Source of the DNA: Thermoleophilia bacterium | GTDB taxonomy: Bacteria; Actinomycetota; Thermoleophilia; Miltoncostaeales; Miltoncostaeaceae | NCBI GenBank assembly: GCA_020438485.1 | Contig: JAGQUM010000001.1 | Span: forward strand, 1 to 64,000 | Reading direction: 5' to 3' | DNA: 64,000 bases | Part shown: piece after piece, positions 25,960-35,083 of the stretch | Numbering within the stretch: position 1 is the first letter of the stretch | Layout of the letters: every line of letters begins with the position of its first letter | Made by a program: the position numbers and the translations under genes | The notes under the pieces: generated by a model | What the model saw: only the letters and a program-made list of their open reading frames with translations | What the model was told of the DNA's origin: nothing | Database searches by the model: none

Positions 25960-26005
25960 ACCCCTCCCCGTCGGCCGGCCCACCGGTCGCCGGGCGGGGA
26001 GGGGT
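25960..26005 (+). repeat. Inverted repeat in the leader of the aldo/keto reductase gene
   Basis: ACCCCTCCCCG and CGGGGAGGGGT form an 11-base-pair perfect stem around a GC-rich 24-base interior that itself contains GGCCGGCC. It ends 14 bases before the next start codon and could be a leader structure or part of a second terminator. Confidence 0.5.
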
Positions 26006-26019
26006 GGCAGACTGCGCGC

Positions 26020-27153
26020 ATGACTGACCTCGGCCATACCGCGCTCGGCTCGTGGAGCGGCGGTCGCCACATGCACTTCGGCCTGCCGGTTGACGAGGAC
26101 CGGCTCATCGACGTTCTCCGGCCGGGCGGCGGCATCGACACCGTCGTCACGGCCGACGTGTACGGAGAGGGCGCCGCCGACGTCCTCGTGGGCAAGGCGC
26201 TCGAGGGCCTTCCGCGGGGCGACTACACGCTCGTGGGGACCATCGGCCACGACTTCTACAACGGCACGCGCGAGGGGGCGAAGGGCTTTCCGCGCTTCAC
26301 GGACGCCCGGTTGCGCGGCCCGGAGAAGTACCGCGACTACCTGCGGATGGCGTGCGAGCGCAGCCTGGAGGCGTGCGGCGTCGACCGCTTCGACCTGCTG
26401 ATGCTGCACAACCCCGACCGCACCGGATACTCGTCCGAGGCCGTGTGGCGCGCGATGGCCGGCCTGCGCGACGAGGGAATGGCCGACATGCTCGGCGTCG
26501 CGCCGGGCCCGGCGAACGGCTTCACGCTGGACGTCATCTCGTGCGTCGAGCGCTTCGGCGAACTGCTGGACTGGGCGATGCTGATCCTCAACCCGTTCGA
26601 GCCCTGGCCGGGCCGGATGGCCCTGCCGGCGTGTGAGCAGAACGGCGTGAAGGTGCTGGCGCGCGTGGTCGACTACGGCGGGATCTTCCACGGCGACGTG
26701 CCCGACGAGGACGCCTTGCCCGAGTTCGACCACCGCGCGTTCCGCCCCGCGGGCTGGGTGGGCGCGGGGCGGGAGCGGCTGGAGCGCATCGCGCCCATCG
26801 CAGAACGCCACGGCCTGACGCCCCTGCAGCTCTCGTGCCAGTGGACCCTGGCCCAGCCGGCCGTCCACTGCGTGGTGCCGACGCTCATCCAGGAGCCCGG
26901 CGACCGCGCCAAGTCGATCGAGGACAAGCGCGCCGAGTTGGCCGCGGTCCCGGCGCGGATCGTGCTGAGCCCGGACGAGATCGAGGAGATCGCCCAGGTC
27001 GGCGAGAACGCCGGGTGCATGGCGCTGAAGGGCGGCACGCCCGCCCACGACGGCCCCGAGCGGGCCGACTCGTGGCCCATGAACCCGGATCTCGACGCCG
27101 TGGCGCGCCGCTGGCGCATCGAGCCCGGGCGGGATCTGATCAACACGATGTGA
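26020..27153 (+). CDS. Aldo/keto reductase family protein
   Basis: A 377-residue (beta/alpha)8 oxidoreductase. Family segments seen: TVVTADVYGEGAADVLVGKAL (Asp and Tyr of the active site), SLEACGVDRFDLLMLHNP (catalytic His region) and a late region where NADPH would bind (SPDEIEEIAQVGENAG). The insertion after residue 65 and long C-terminus are unlike typical AKRs of 310 residues. ATG 26020. Substrate unknown. Confidence 0.78.
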   Translation: MTDLGHTALGSWSGGRHMHFGLPVDEDRLIDVLRPGGGIDTVVTADVYGEGAADVLVGKALEGLPRGDYTLVGTIGHDFYNGTREGAKGFPRFTDARLRGPEKYRDYLRMACERSLEACGVDRFDLLMLHNPDRTGYSSEAVWRAMAGLRDEGMADMLGVAPGPANGFTLDVISCVERFGELLDWAMLILNPFEPWPGRMALPACEQNGVKVLARVVDYGGIFHGDVPDEDALPEFDHRAFRPAGWVGAGRERLERIAPIAERHGLTPLQLSCQWTLAQPAVHCVVPTLIQEPGDRAKSIEDKRAELAAVPARIVLSPDEIEEIAQVGENAGCMALKGGTPAHDGPERADSWPMNPDLDAVARRWRIEPGRDLINTM

Positions 27154-27154
27154 G

Positions 27155-27196
27155 GCCCGACGCGCGGGGCACCCCGGTGTGCCCCGCGCGTCGGGC
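27155..27196 (+). terminator. Strong 18-base-pair hairpin terminator
   Basis: GCCCGACGCGCGGGGCAC (27155-27172) and its perfect reverse complement (27179-27196) with a 6-base loop, starting one base after the aldo/keto reductase stop. A putative TATAAG-like -10 of the next gene lies about 15 bases downstream. Confidence 0.8.
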
Positions 27197-27251
27197 GCGG
27201 CCCGGGCGGGTATAAGAACGGGCGACCCGCCCACTGCGCAGGGAGTCCGAC

Positions 27252-28085
27252 GTGAACCTGGATGTCGTGAAGAGCGCCGCGAAGCGCGCGAAGGCCGCCG
27301 AGGTACCGGATCGGGCCGCCGCCCTGGCCTACTACGGGTTCCTCGCCGTCCCCAGCGTTCTGCTGCTGGTTCTGGGCGCACTCGGCATCTTCTCGTCGCC
27401 GGACCAGATCGGGCGGATCCTCGACAAGGGCAAGGACGTGATGCCGCCCGAGGCCATCACGCTGCTGAAGGACAGCGTGGGCCGCCAGGCGGGCAACGCG
27501 GGTGGGGGCGTCCTGCTGGTGCTCGTCGGCCTCGTGCTGGCGATGTGGTCCGGCAGCGGGGCGATGAACGCCATGATGCGCGCCATGAACGGCGTTTACG
27601 GGGTGAAGGAGACCCGCGACTTCGTGAAGCAGCGGGTCACGGCCGTCGCGATGCTGGCCTGGGCCCTCTTGGCCGTGGTGCTCGTGGTGGGCCTGCTGAT
27701 CCTTGGTCCCGTGCTGTCCCGCTGGCTGGGCGACGCCGTGGGCAACCGCGGCGTCACGTCGGCTCTGTGGTGGACGCTGCAGTGGCCGCTGCTGGTGATC
27801 GGCGTGATGGCGTCGTTCGCGGGGATGCTGCTGCTGGGGCCCAACCGCCCCAACTCGCGCTGGCGCCTGCGCTCGCGCGGGGCCCTCATCGCCACGGTCC
27901 TGTGGATCATCGTGTCCGCGGCGTTCGCTCTGTACGCGTCGCGGCTGGGCTCGTTCAACGCCGCGTGGGGCTCGTTGAGCGTCGTGGTGGTGACGCTGAT
28001 GTGGCTGTGGTTGTCCTCGATGGTGCTCCTGTTCGGCGCCGCGCTCGACGCCGAGGAGGAGGGCGCGCCGCCGCCGACGCCGTGA
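27252..28085 (+). CDS. YihY/BrkB-family membrane protein
   Basis: A 277-residue integral membrane protein with about six helices. It shows the family start PDRAAALAYYGFLAVPSVLLL, the SGSGAMNAMMRAMNGVYGVKETR motif, and a late AAWGSLSVVVVTLMWLWLSSMVLLFGAALDAE. YihY proteins were once called ribonuclease BN but are now seen as membrane proteins of unclear function. GTG 27252 after GGGAG. Confidence 0.88.
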   Translation: MNLDVVKSAAKRAKAAEVPDRAAALAYYGFLAVPSVLLLVLGALGIFSSPDQIGRILDKGKDVMPPEAITLLKDSVGRQAGNAGGGVLLVLVGLVLAMWSGSGAMNAMMRAMNGVYGVKETRDFVKQRVTAVAMLAWALLAVVLVVGLLILGPVLSRWLGDAVGNRGVTSALWWTLQWPLLVIGVMASFAGMLLLGPNRPNSRWRLRSRGALIATVLWIIVSAAFALYASRLGSFNAAWGSLSVVVVTLMWLWLSSMVLLFGAALDAEEEGAPPPTP

Positions 28086-28102
28086 CCGGGGGTCGGGTCG
28101 CC

Positions 28103-28489
28103 TCACATGCGCGAGGCGGCCTCCTTGCGGTCGGCGATCACGAGCGGCGCGACGTATTGCACGATCAACGCGGCCGCCCACACGATGAGGGTGGCGAACA
28201 CCCACATGAACAGCCCCTCGATGTCGAGTGACCGCGACAGCAGGTCCGTGACCAGCAGCGTGACCCAGGTCGCGATGAGGCCGGCGAACGGCGCCAGCCC
28301 GACGGCGTTCTCGCGCAGCACCGCCTGGACGCCCGGCGTCACGACCAGGCTGACGATGGTGAACAGCACGACGAGGAACAGGAAGAACAGGAACTTGACG
28401 TGCACGCCGTCGAGGAACAGGGCGGCGACCAGCAGCGCGACGGCGTTCGCGGCCAGCGCGACCCCGGCGCGGGTCAATAGGCTCTCCAT
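28103..28489 (-). CDS. Phage-holin-family (PF04020-like) small membrane protein
   Basis: A 128-residue protein with four closely packed transmembrane helices and charged ends, the layout of the 4-TMS holin superfamily IV found widely in actinobacterial chromosomes (VALAANAVALLVAALFLDGV at the start). No lysis genes are adjacent, so a phage role is unlikely. ATG 28489 follows GGAGGTG. Converges on yihY. Confidence 0.72.
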   Translation of the reverse strand: MESLLTRAGVALAANAVALLVAALFLDGVHVKFLFFLFLVVLFTIVSLVVTPGVQAVLRENAVGLAPFAGLIATWVTLLVTDLLSRSLDIEGLFMWVFATLIVWAAALIVQYVAPLVIADRKEAASRM

Positions 28490-28562
28490 CGCTTCACCTC
28501 CGATCGCGGCTCCCCCCACACGATAGCGAGGCGGCTCGCGATCCCGACCTCAAGGAGTCGCC

Positions 28563-29543
28563 GTGCGGACACGCAGAGTCGCCGACCACCCGCTGGCCGT
28601 GCATCCCCTGATCCTCGGGGGCAACGTGTTCGGCTGGACGGCCGCCGCGGAGGCGTCGCACGCCGTGCTCGACGCGTTCCTCGACGGGGGCGGCACGGCG
28701 GTGGATACGGCCAACACGTACAGCGCGTGGGCGCCCGGCAACCCGGGCGGCGTCTCGGAGCGCATCATCGGCGACTGGCTGCGGGTCCGGGGAGCTCGCG
28801 ATCGCGTGTTCGTCGCCACCAAGGTGGGCATGGAGGGGGGCGACTTCCCCAAGGGGCTCGGGCGCGACGCGATCCGCCGGGGCATCGAGGGTTCGCTGCA
28901 GCGCCTGGGCGTCGACCGCGTCGACCTCTACTACGCGCACGAGGACGATCCCGCGACCCCGCTGGAGGAGACGGTCGCCGCGTTCGGCGAGCTGGTCGAG
29001 GAGGGGCTGATCGGCCTCGCCGGCGCGTCGAACTACTCGACGGCGCGGTTCGCCGAGGCGCTCGACGTCGCGGACCGCCTCGGCGTGCCCGGCTTCCGGG
29101 TGCTCCAGCCGGAGTTCAACCTCATCGACCGCGACGGTGTCGACGGTGATCCAAGCCGCGAGGGCTTCCCCGACCGGCTGCGCGACCTGTGCCTGCGCCG
29201 CGGCGTCGGCGTGATGCCGTACTGGACGCTGGCGCGCGGCTTCCTGACGGGAAAGTACCGCGAGGGCGGCCCCGCGCCCGACTCGCCGCGGGCGGCCGGG
29301 GTGCTGGCGACGTACGGCGGGCCCCGCCCGCGGGCCGCGCTGGCGCTGCTGGACGAGATCGCCGCCGCCCACGGGGCCACGCCGGCACAGATCGCGCTGG
29401 CCTGGCTGATGGCCTACCCCGCCGTCGTGGGTCCCATCGCCAGCGCGACGACTCCCGAGCAGGTACGCGAGCTGCTGGGTGCGGCCGACGTGGTCCTGTC
29501 CGACGACGAGGTGGCCCGGCTCAACGCGGCGGGGGGCCGCTGA
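28563..29543 (+). CDS. Aldo/keto reductase
   Basis: A 326-residue enzyme of the AKR superfamily. Seen: LILGGNVFGWTAAAE, GGGTAVDTANTYSAW (Asp, Tyr), VFVATKVGM (Lys), LGVDRVDLYYAHEDDP (His) and SATTPEQVRELLGA at the NADPH phosphate site. All four catalytic residues are present, so it is likely active. GTG 28563. Its end overlaps the convergent glycosylase gene by 23 bases. Confidence 0.9.
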   Translation: MRTRRVADHPLAVHPLILGGNVFGWTAAAEASHAVLDAFLDGGGTAVDTANTYSAWAPGNPGGVSERIIGDWLRVRGARDRVFVATKVGMEGGDFPKGLGRDAIRRGIEGSLQRLGVDRVDLYYAHEDDPATPLEETVAAFGELVEEGLIGLAGASNYSTARFAEALDVADRLGVPGFRVLQPEFNLIDRDGVDGDPSREGFPDRLRDLCLRRGVGVMPYWTLARGFLTGKYREGGPAPDSPRAAGVLATYGGPRPRAALALLDEIAAAHGATPAQIALAWLMAYPAVVGPIASATTPEQVRELLGAADVVLSDDEVARLNAAGGR

Positions 29544-30123
29544 GCTCCCATCCGGGCCGGCGGGCCCGCCCGGCCGCGTACGCGTCGGCCAGCAGCCGGC
29601 CGATCACGTCCACGCCGTAGCGCGCCTGCAGGCCGCTGGGGTTGGGGAGCAGCCACACGGGCACGCCGGCACGGTCGTGCGGCTGGCGGCCCAGGGCGGC
29701 GCCGGGGTCGTCGAACGCCACCCGGTACGCGCCCATGCCCAGCACGGCGAGCGCGCCGGGGGCGATCCTGCCGAGGAGGCCCTCCAGGCGGACACCCCCG
29801 TCGCGGAGTTCGTCGCGGGTGACCTCGGCGGCCGTCGCCGTGGTGCGGGCCACCATGTTCGTGATGCCCACCCCGAGGGCCAGCAACGCGGACCCGTCGT
29901 CCGCGCCGAGGCGCTCGTCGGAGACGCCGGCCGCCTCCAGGGCGGGCCACAGCCGGTTTCCGGGGCCCGCGAAGTGGTTGCCCGTCCACCCCGACCACAG
30001 GCCCGGGTTGATGCCGCACAGCAGAAGCGGGACGCGCGGCGCCACCCGGTCGGGGATCTCGCGGCCAGCGGCCGACAGCAGCTGCGCGCGGGTGGGGCGC
30101 GGGTGGGAACCGGGCGTCGCCAT
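29521..30123 (-). CDS. mug: Mismatch-specific uracil/thymine-DNA glycosylase (Mug/TDG type)
   Basis: A 200-residue DNA repair enzyme that removes uracil or thymine mispaired with guanine. The family motif 1 is LLLCGINPGLWSG, and the C-terminal motif 2 is WLLPNPSGLQARY, both as in Mug; in Mug the Asn of GINPG activates the water. ITNMVARTTATAAEVT is also typical. ATG 30123. Useful in a GC-rich genome prone to cytosine deamination. Confidence 0.88.
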   Translation of the reverse strand: MATPGSHPRPTRAQLLSAAGREIPDRVAPRVPLLLCGINPGLWSGWTGNHFAGPGNRLWPALEAAGVSDERLGADDGSALLALGVGITNMVARTTATAAEVTRDELRDGGVRLEGLLGRIAPGALAVLGMGAYRVAFDDPGAALGRQPHDRAGVPVWLLPNPSGLQARYGVDVIGRLLADAYAAGRARRPGWELSGPPPR

Positions 30124-30191
30124 CGGCCCGCACCCTGCCAAAGTGAACGCCCCCGCGCCGCCTGCCGGGTGACGGAGTACGCTCGGCGGCG

Positions 30192-30866
30192 ATGGCCGAC
30201 CCGGCACCCACCCACGCGCCGCTCGGTGCCCGCCGCCTGATGGAGTGGATGGCCGCCCACGACGAGCGGCTGCGCGGCCTGCTGGTCATCGCCGAGCCCG
30301 ACGGCGCCGACCCCGCCGAAGAGCTCGACGCCTCGATGCGCGTCCACCTGCAGTTCCTGGCCGAGGGCATGCGGGAGACGGCACACGGGGACCTGCGCGA
30401 GGCGCTGGAGGGGTTCCCGGAGGGCCTGCAGGACTGGTTCGACCTGCAGGACGACGAGATGGCTGCGCACCTGGAGCGTGCCCGCGGTGCCATCGCGCTG
30501 GAACAGCACCTGCAGTTCGGCGTGAGCCCCGGCGACGACCCGTCGCTGGACGCGTCGCTCGAGCGCCGGACCCGGATGGGCGCGTGGGGGCGGCTGTTCC
30601 TCATCGGCATGGAGGACCACCTGGGTGTCGCGGCCGACGGGATGAGCGACGAGGCCCTGGCGTGGATGGCCGCGAACCAGGCGCGGCTCTCGCGCCTCAC
30701 CGTGACGTTCGACAATCGCGTCCGGGCGGCGTTGCCGCCGGACGCGGACGCCGAGACCCGCGACTCGGTGACCCGCACGGCGGGTGTCCGCGCGTACGTG
30801 CGCCACATGGCCGAGGCGCTCGAGGCCACGCTGGCCGGCGGCCCCGGGGTGGCGGACGGTGCGTGA
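30192..30866 (+). CDS. Hypothetical helical protein
   Basis: A 224-residue, mostly helical acidic protein rich in Asp/Glu and Met (EELDASMRVHLQFLAEGMRE, then LQDDEMAAHLERARGAIALE). No signal peptide or membrane helix. ATG 30192. It overlaps or abuts the start of the FabF-like gene and is probably co-transcribed with it. Not recognised. Confidence 0.65.
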   Translation: MADPAPTHAPLGARRLMEWMAAHDERLRGLLVIAEPDGADPAEELDASMRVHLQFLAEGMRETAHGDLREALEGFPEGLQDWFDLQDDEMAAHLERARGAIALEQHLQFGVSPGDDPSLDASLERRTRMGAWGRLFLIGMEDHLGVAADGMSDEALAWMAANQARLSRLTVTFDNRVRAALPPDADAETRDSVTRTAGVRAYVRHMAEALEATLAGGPGVADGA

Positions 30867-30867
30867 C

Positions 30868-32094
30868 GTGGCCGTCACGCGCCGCCGCGTCGTGGTGACC
30901 GGCCTCGGGATCGTGAGCCCGTTCGGGGACGGTACGGCCGCGTTCTGGGACGCCATCGTGGCCGGCGAGGCAGGCATCCGCCACGTCGAGGTGGAGGGCG
31001 TCGGCACCATCCCCGCCGGCGTGGTCGACGAGGCCGACGCCGCCCGGGCACGGTTCGGCGCCAGGGAGGCGCGACGCATGTCGCGGGCGGGCCGCATCGC
31101 GGCCCAGGCGGCCGCCGAGGCGCTGGAGGACGCGGGACTCGGAGCAGCGTCGCACGACGGCATGGGAACAAGCGTCGGCTGCGTCCATGGCGGCCCGGAC
31201 GCGTGGTACGCGGGGCATGAGGCGCTGCGCACGCGCGGTGCCGACCGCGTGGGGCCGCTCACCGTGCCGCTGGGCCTCACGAACAGCGCGGCGGCCGCCG
31301 CGGCCCGGGCGCTGGGCCTCACCGGCCCGTCGCAGAGCCACGCCACGGCGTGCGCGGCGGGCTCGGACGCGATCGGTGCGGCGCTGGGGATGATCCGCGA
31401 CGGCCGCGCACGCGTGATGGTGGCGGGGGGCGCCGAGGCCGCCGTCAGCCCGGTGGTCGTCGCCGGGTACGCGACGCTCGGCGCGCTGGCGGGCGCGGGG
31501 CGCCCGGCCCACGAGGCGTCCCGGCCGTTCGACGCCCGCAGGGACGGCTTCGTCATCGCGGAGGGCGCGGGCATGCTGGTGCTCGAGGACCTCGAGCACG
31601 CGGAGGCCCGCGGCGCGCCCGTCTACGCGGAGCTGGCGGGCTTCGGCAGCTCGTGCGACGCCGGCCACCTCACGGACCCCGATCCCGATGGGGTCGGCGC
31701 CCGACGCGCCATCGACGCCGCCCTGGCCGATGCGGGCGTGGCCGCCGCGGACGTCGGCTACGTGAACGCCCACGCCACGTCCACGCCCGCCGGCGACGCC
31801 ACCGAGGCCCGCGCGCTGGCCGTCGCCGGCATCACGGCGCCGGTGTCGTCGACGAAGGGCGCGCACGGTCACACGCTCGGCGCGGCCGGGGGAGTGGAGG
31901 CCGTCGCCACGGTCCTCGCGATGTCACGCGGGGTCCTGCCGCCGACCGTCAACCTGGTCGACCCCGACCCCGAGGCGCACGCCGACCACGTGACCGAGGC
32001 TCGCGCGCTGCCCGTGTCGGTGGCGCTGTCGAACTCGTTCGGCTTCGGGGGGCACAACGCGGCGCTCGTGTTCCTGGCGGTGCCGGGGACCTGA
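30868..32094 (+). CDS. Beta-ketoacyl-ACP synthase, FabF-like
   Basis: A 408-residue condensing enzyme elongating acyl chains with malonyl-ACP. The catalytic triad is complete: Cys162 (SHATACAAGSDA), His in VNAHATSTPAGD and His in TKGAHGHTLGAAGG; the C-terminal LSNSFGFGGHNAALVF is typical. No acyl carrier protein or fatty acid genes are adjacent, so it may serve a secondary lipid or polyketide route. Start GTG 30868; GTG 30859 would overlap the preceding gene by 8 bases. Confidence 0.9.
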   Translation: MAVTRRRVVVTGLGIVSPFGDGTAAFWDAIVAGEAGIRHVEVEGVGTIPAGVVDEADAARARFGAREARRMSRAGRIAAQAAAEALEDAGLGAASHDGMGTSVGCVHGGPDAWYAGHEALRTRGADRVGPLTVPLGLTNSAAAAAARALGLTGPSQSHATACAAGSDAIGAALGMIRDGRARVMVAGGAEAAVSPVVVAGYATLGALAGAGRPAHEASRPFDARRDGFVIAEGAGMLVLEDLEHAEARGAPVYAELAGFGSSCDAGHLTDPDPDGVGARRAIDAALADAGVAAADVGYVNAHATSTPAGDATEARALAVAGITAPVSSTKGAHGHTLGAAGGVEAVATVLAMSRGVLPPTVNLVDPDPEAHADHVTEARALPVSVALSNSFGFGGHNAALVFLAVPGT

Positions 32095-32159
32095 GCGGTC
32101 AAGGTCGCCCCTCGCGGCGCCGATGCCATGGGCATGAACGGGGTAGGGGGAGCTGCATC

Positions 32160-33911
32160 GTGAGCCCGGTGGAACCGGGGCGTGCCGCGCGGGTGCTGGT
32201 CGTCGACGAGCGGGCGCCGCAGCGCGACGCGCTGCGCGACGCCGTCGAACGCGCGGGCCTGTCGGCCGTCCCGTCGCGCATCGGCGAGGCCCTCGACGCC
32301 GTGGCGCGCCACCAGCCGCGCGTGGTCGTCGTGTCGGTGCCCGCCCGGGACGGGGCGGAGGCGGCGCTGGTCTCCATCCTTGCGCGCCGGACGCCGGGTG
32401 GCCCCCGCGTCGTGGCCGTCTGCCCCGACGTCCCCGACGCACTGGACGCTGCGTACGCCGCGGGCGTCCACGACGTCCTGGTGGAGCCCGTGCGGCTCGC
32501 CGAGGCCGCCGCGCGCCTGCGCGCCGCGCTGCGCGACGACCGCCGCGACGGGACCCGCGGCGAGCCGGGGCTGTCCGCCGCCGTGACGGGCGCCATGACC
32601 GAGGGGCTGCTGGTGTTCGGCGCCGACGGCGCCGTGCGCGAGACGAACGCCGCGTTCACCCGTCTGGTCGGGCGCCCGGGCCGTGACTTCGTGGGTCGCC
32701 GGCCGCCGTTCCCGTGGTGGCCCGCCGACCAGGCCGACCGGATTTCGCGGAGCGTCGCCGAGACCGTCGCCGCCGGCGGCGGCCTGGTGCACGCGCAGGC
32801 GGTGCGGCCCGACGGCAGCACCGTCCCCGTCGAGATGCACGTCGCGGTGGAGCGCGCGGGCGGCGGCTACGCGGTGGTCGTGCGAGACCTGTCGGACGTG
32901 ATCCGCCACCGCACCGCAATGCAGATCGCCCGCCGCGAGCACGCGTCCATGCGCCGCGTCGCGACGGCGGTGGCGTCCGAGCCCGACGTGGACCGCGTGT
33001 TCGGGCTGGTGGCCGCCGAGGTGGCCGACGTGTTCGGGGTGGAGTGCGGCGTCGTCGTGAGGTTCGTCAACGACGTGGCCGTGGTGTGCGGCGTGCCCTC
33101 GGACGGGGCGTTCGTGGAGGCGGGGGCCGTCCTGCCCGCGGGGTTCGACGCGGCCGTCGCGCGCGTGGTGGCCACGTCCGCGCCCGCGCGCGTCGCCTAC
33201 GACTACGTGGACGACCCCGGTGCGGGCACCGTCGCCCGGGATGCACGCATCGTCTGCTCGATCGCCGCGCCCGTCAGGGTCGGCGGCCGCCTGTGGGGCG
33301 CGGTCCTCATCGCGACGGCCCGGCCGGCGGGCATCGCGGACGAGCGCGCCCGGCTGGCCGGGTTCGCGGACATGGCCGGCCTCGCGCTGGAGACGGCCGA
33401 GACCCGCAGCCGCCTGGAAATGGTGAGCACCATCGACGAGCTCACCGCGTTGCCCAACCGTCGAGGCTTCGACGACGCGCTGGTGCGCGAGACCGAGCGC
33501 GCCCGCCGCTACGGCCGGGCGCTGACGCTCGTGATGTTCGACATCGACCGGCTGGGCCAGCTCAACGCCGCGCTCGGTCACGACGTGGGCGACGAAGCCG
33601 TCGCCCGCTTCGGCTCGATCCTGACGGACTCGTGCCGGCTCACCGACCTGGTGGCCCGCACGGACGGCGCGGAGTTCGCGTGCCTCATGCCCGACACGGA
33701 GGGCAGGTGGGGAACGCTGTACGCCGAGCGGGTGCGCACGGCCGTCGCTGCCGCCCGCATCCCCGGCGGCCTCACGTGCTCGGCCGGTGTCGCCGAGTGG
33801 CGCGACGCGGAGGACCCCGAGTCGCTCGTGGCCCGCGCCGGGCAGGCCCTGTACCGCGCCAAGCACCAGGGCCGCGACCGCGTGCTGACGGCCGACGCCC
33901 GCGCGGCGTAG
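32160..33911 (+). CDS. Pseudo-receiver / PAS / GAF / degenerate GGDEF protein
   Basis: A 583-residue signalling protein. Order: receiver-like domain 10-125 with Ser59 where the phosphoacceptor Asp belongs (VVVVSVPARDG), PAS at about 145-255, GAF at about 270-420, GGDEF-like domain 425-575. The active-site motif is DGAEF (502-506) instead of GGDEF, while the RxxD inhibitory site RLTD (493-496) sits at the exact spacing. It is therefore more likely a cyclic di-GMP receptor than a cyclase. GTG 32160 follows a GGGGGAG tract. Confidence 0.85.
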   Translation: MSPVEPGRAARVLVVDERAPQRDALRDAVERAGLSAVPSRIGEALDAVARHQPRVVVVSVPARDGAEAALVSILARRTPGGPRVVAVCPDVPDALDAAYAAGVHDVLVEPVRLAEAAARLRAALRDDRRDGTRGEPGLSAAVTGAMTEGLLVFGADGAVRETNAAFTRLVGRPGRDFVGRRPPFPWWPADQADRISRSVAETVAAGGGLVHAQAVRPDGSTVPVEMHVAVERAGGGYAVVVRDLSDVIRHRTAMQIARREHASMRRVATAVASEPDVDRVFGLVAAEVADVFGVECGVVVRFVNDVAVVCGVPSDGAFVEAGAVLPAGFDAAVARVVATSAPARVAYDYVDDPGAGTVARDARIVCSIAAPVRVGGRLWGAVLIATARPAGIADERARLAGFADMAGLALETAETRSRLEMVSTIDELTALPNRRGFDDALVRETERARRYGRALTLVMFDIDRLGQLNAALGHDVGDEAVARFGSILTDSCRLTDLVARTDGAEFACLMPDTEGRWGTLYAERVRTAVAAARIPGGLTCSAGVAEWRDAEDPESLVARAGQALYRAKHQGRDRVLTADARAA

Positions 33912-33940
33912 GCGCGCCGCGCACCGCTAGGGTGGGCCGC

Positions 33941-34315
33941 GTGACGCGCACCCCGCTCATCCTGGCCACCGACATCGTGGCTGTGCTGGCGTTCGCGCTG
34001 GCCGGCCGCCGCTCGCACGACGAGGGCGCGGCCGTCGCGGGCGTGGTTCGCACGGCGCTGCCGTTCGCGGGCGGCGTCGTCGCCGGGTGGCTGGCCTGCC
34101 GCGCGTGGAGGGACCCCGCCGCCGGTGCCACCGGCCTCGTGGTGTGGGTCGCGGCCGTGGCCGTGGGCATGCTGCTGCGCGTGGCCTTCACCGACGGTGG
34201 CGCCCCGGCCAGCTTCGTCGCCGTCGCGACCGTGGCGCTGGGCGTGCTGATCCTGGGCTGGCGACTGGTGGCGCGCGGCCTCTCGGGCCGCGTGGCGACG
34301 TGGGGCGGCCGGTGA
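33941..34315 (+). CDS. DUF3054 family membrane protein
   Basis: A 124-residue protein with four transmembrane helices. The start TPLILATDIVAVLAFALAGRRSHDEG and AGWLACRAW match the DUF3054 family, common in actinobacteria and without known function. GTG 33941; the stop overlaps the next gene's GTG (GTGA), so both are co-translated. Confidence 0.82.
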   Translation: MTRTPLILATDIVAVLAFALAGRRSHDEGAAVAGVVRTALPFAGGVVAGWLACRAWRDPAAGATGLVVWVAAVAVGMLLRVAFTDGGAPASFVAVATVALGVLILGWRLVARGLSGRVATWGGR

Positions 34316-35073
34316 GCGGGGGCTGCTGGGCCCTGGACCTCGACGGCGTCGTGTGGCTGGCCGGACGCCCCATCGCGGGAGCCCCGCAGGCCATCGCCCG
34401 CCTGCGCCGTGCGGGCCACCGCGTGGTGTTCGTGACCAACAACTCGTCCCCCACCGTGGCCGACCACGTGGCGACGCTCGGGGCGGCGGGCATCGAGGCC
34501 GACCCCGACGACGTGCTGACGTCGGCGCAGGCCGCCGCCGAACTGCTCAGCCCGGGCGAGCGGGTCCACGTGCTGGGCGGGCCCGGGGTGGTCGAGGCGT
34601 TGGAGGCGCGCGGCTGCGTCGTGGCCCGGGACGACGATGTCGACGCGGTTGTGGTGGGCATCAATAAGGACTTCACGTACGCCACCCTGGGGGCCGCCGC
34701 CACGGCGGTCAGGGCCGGGGCGCGCTTCATCGGCACCAACGACGACCCCACGTACCCCACGCCGTCGGGGCTGCTGCCCGGCGCCGGCACGATAGTGGCG
34801 GCCGTCGCCACCGCCAGCGGCGCGACGCCCACGTTCGCGGGAAAGCCGTACGCCCCCATGGCGGCGCTGGCCCGCCGCCGGGTGGGCGATGTCGCCGTGA
34901 TGGTGGGCGACCGTCCGACGACCGACGGGCTGATGGCCCGTGAGATGGGCGCGTGTTTCGCCCTGGTGCTCAGCGGGGTCACGGGCGCTGCCGCCGCCGC
35001 GGCCCTCGATCCCCCCGCCGACATCGTGGCCGACGACCTCGCCGCCGCGGTGACGGCGTGGGCCGCCGCCTGA
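34312..35073 (+). CDS. HAD-superfamily IIA phosphatase (NagD-like)
   Basis: A 253-residue phosphatase. HAD motif I is ALDLDGVVW with both aspartates, motif II FVTNNSS, motif III/IV with the late lysine in FAGKPYAPM and VMVGDRPTTDG. The type IIA cap lies between motifs II and III. Relatives dephosphorylate nucleotides, p-nitrophenyl phosphate or phosphoglycolate; the substrate here is unknown. Confidence 0.88.
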   Translation: MSGGCWALDLDGVVWLAGRPIAGAPQAIARLRRAGHRVVFVTNNSSPTVADHVATLGAAGIEADPDDVLTSAQAAAELLSPGERVHVLGGPGVVEALEARGCVVARDDDVDAVVVGINKDFTYATLGAAATAVRAGARFIGTNDDPTYPTPSGLLPGAGTIVAAVATASGATPTFAGKPYAPMAALARRRVGDVAVMVGDRPTTDGLMAREMGACFALVLSGVTGAAAAAALDPPADIVADDLAAAVTAWAAA

Positions 35074-35083
35074 GCGGGCCGCG

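Noticed and set aside
28103-28489. Prophage remnant because of the holin-like family name
   Set aside because: This family is a common chromosomal membrane protein in actinobacteria; there are no endolysin, integrase or structural phage genes nearby.
31350-32159. Upstream extension of the degenerate GGDEF gene into the FabF-like gene
   Set aside because: The upstream part is arginine/glycine-rich and antiphase to FabF; the receiver-like domain begins cleanly at GTG 32160 behind a purine tract.
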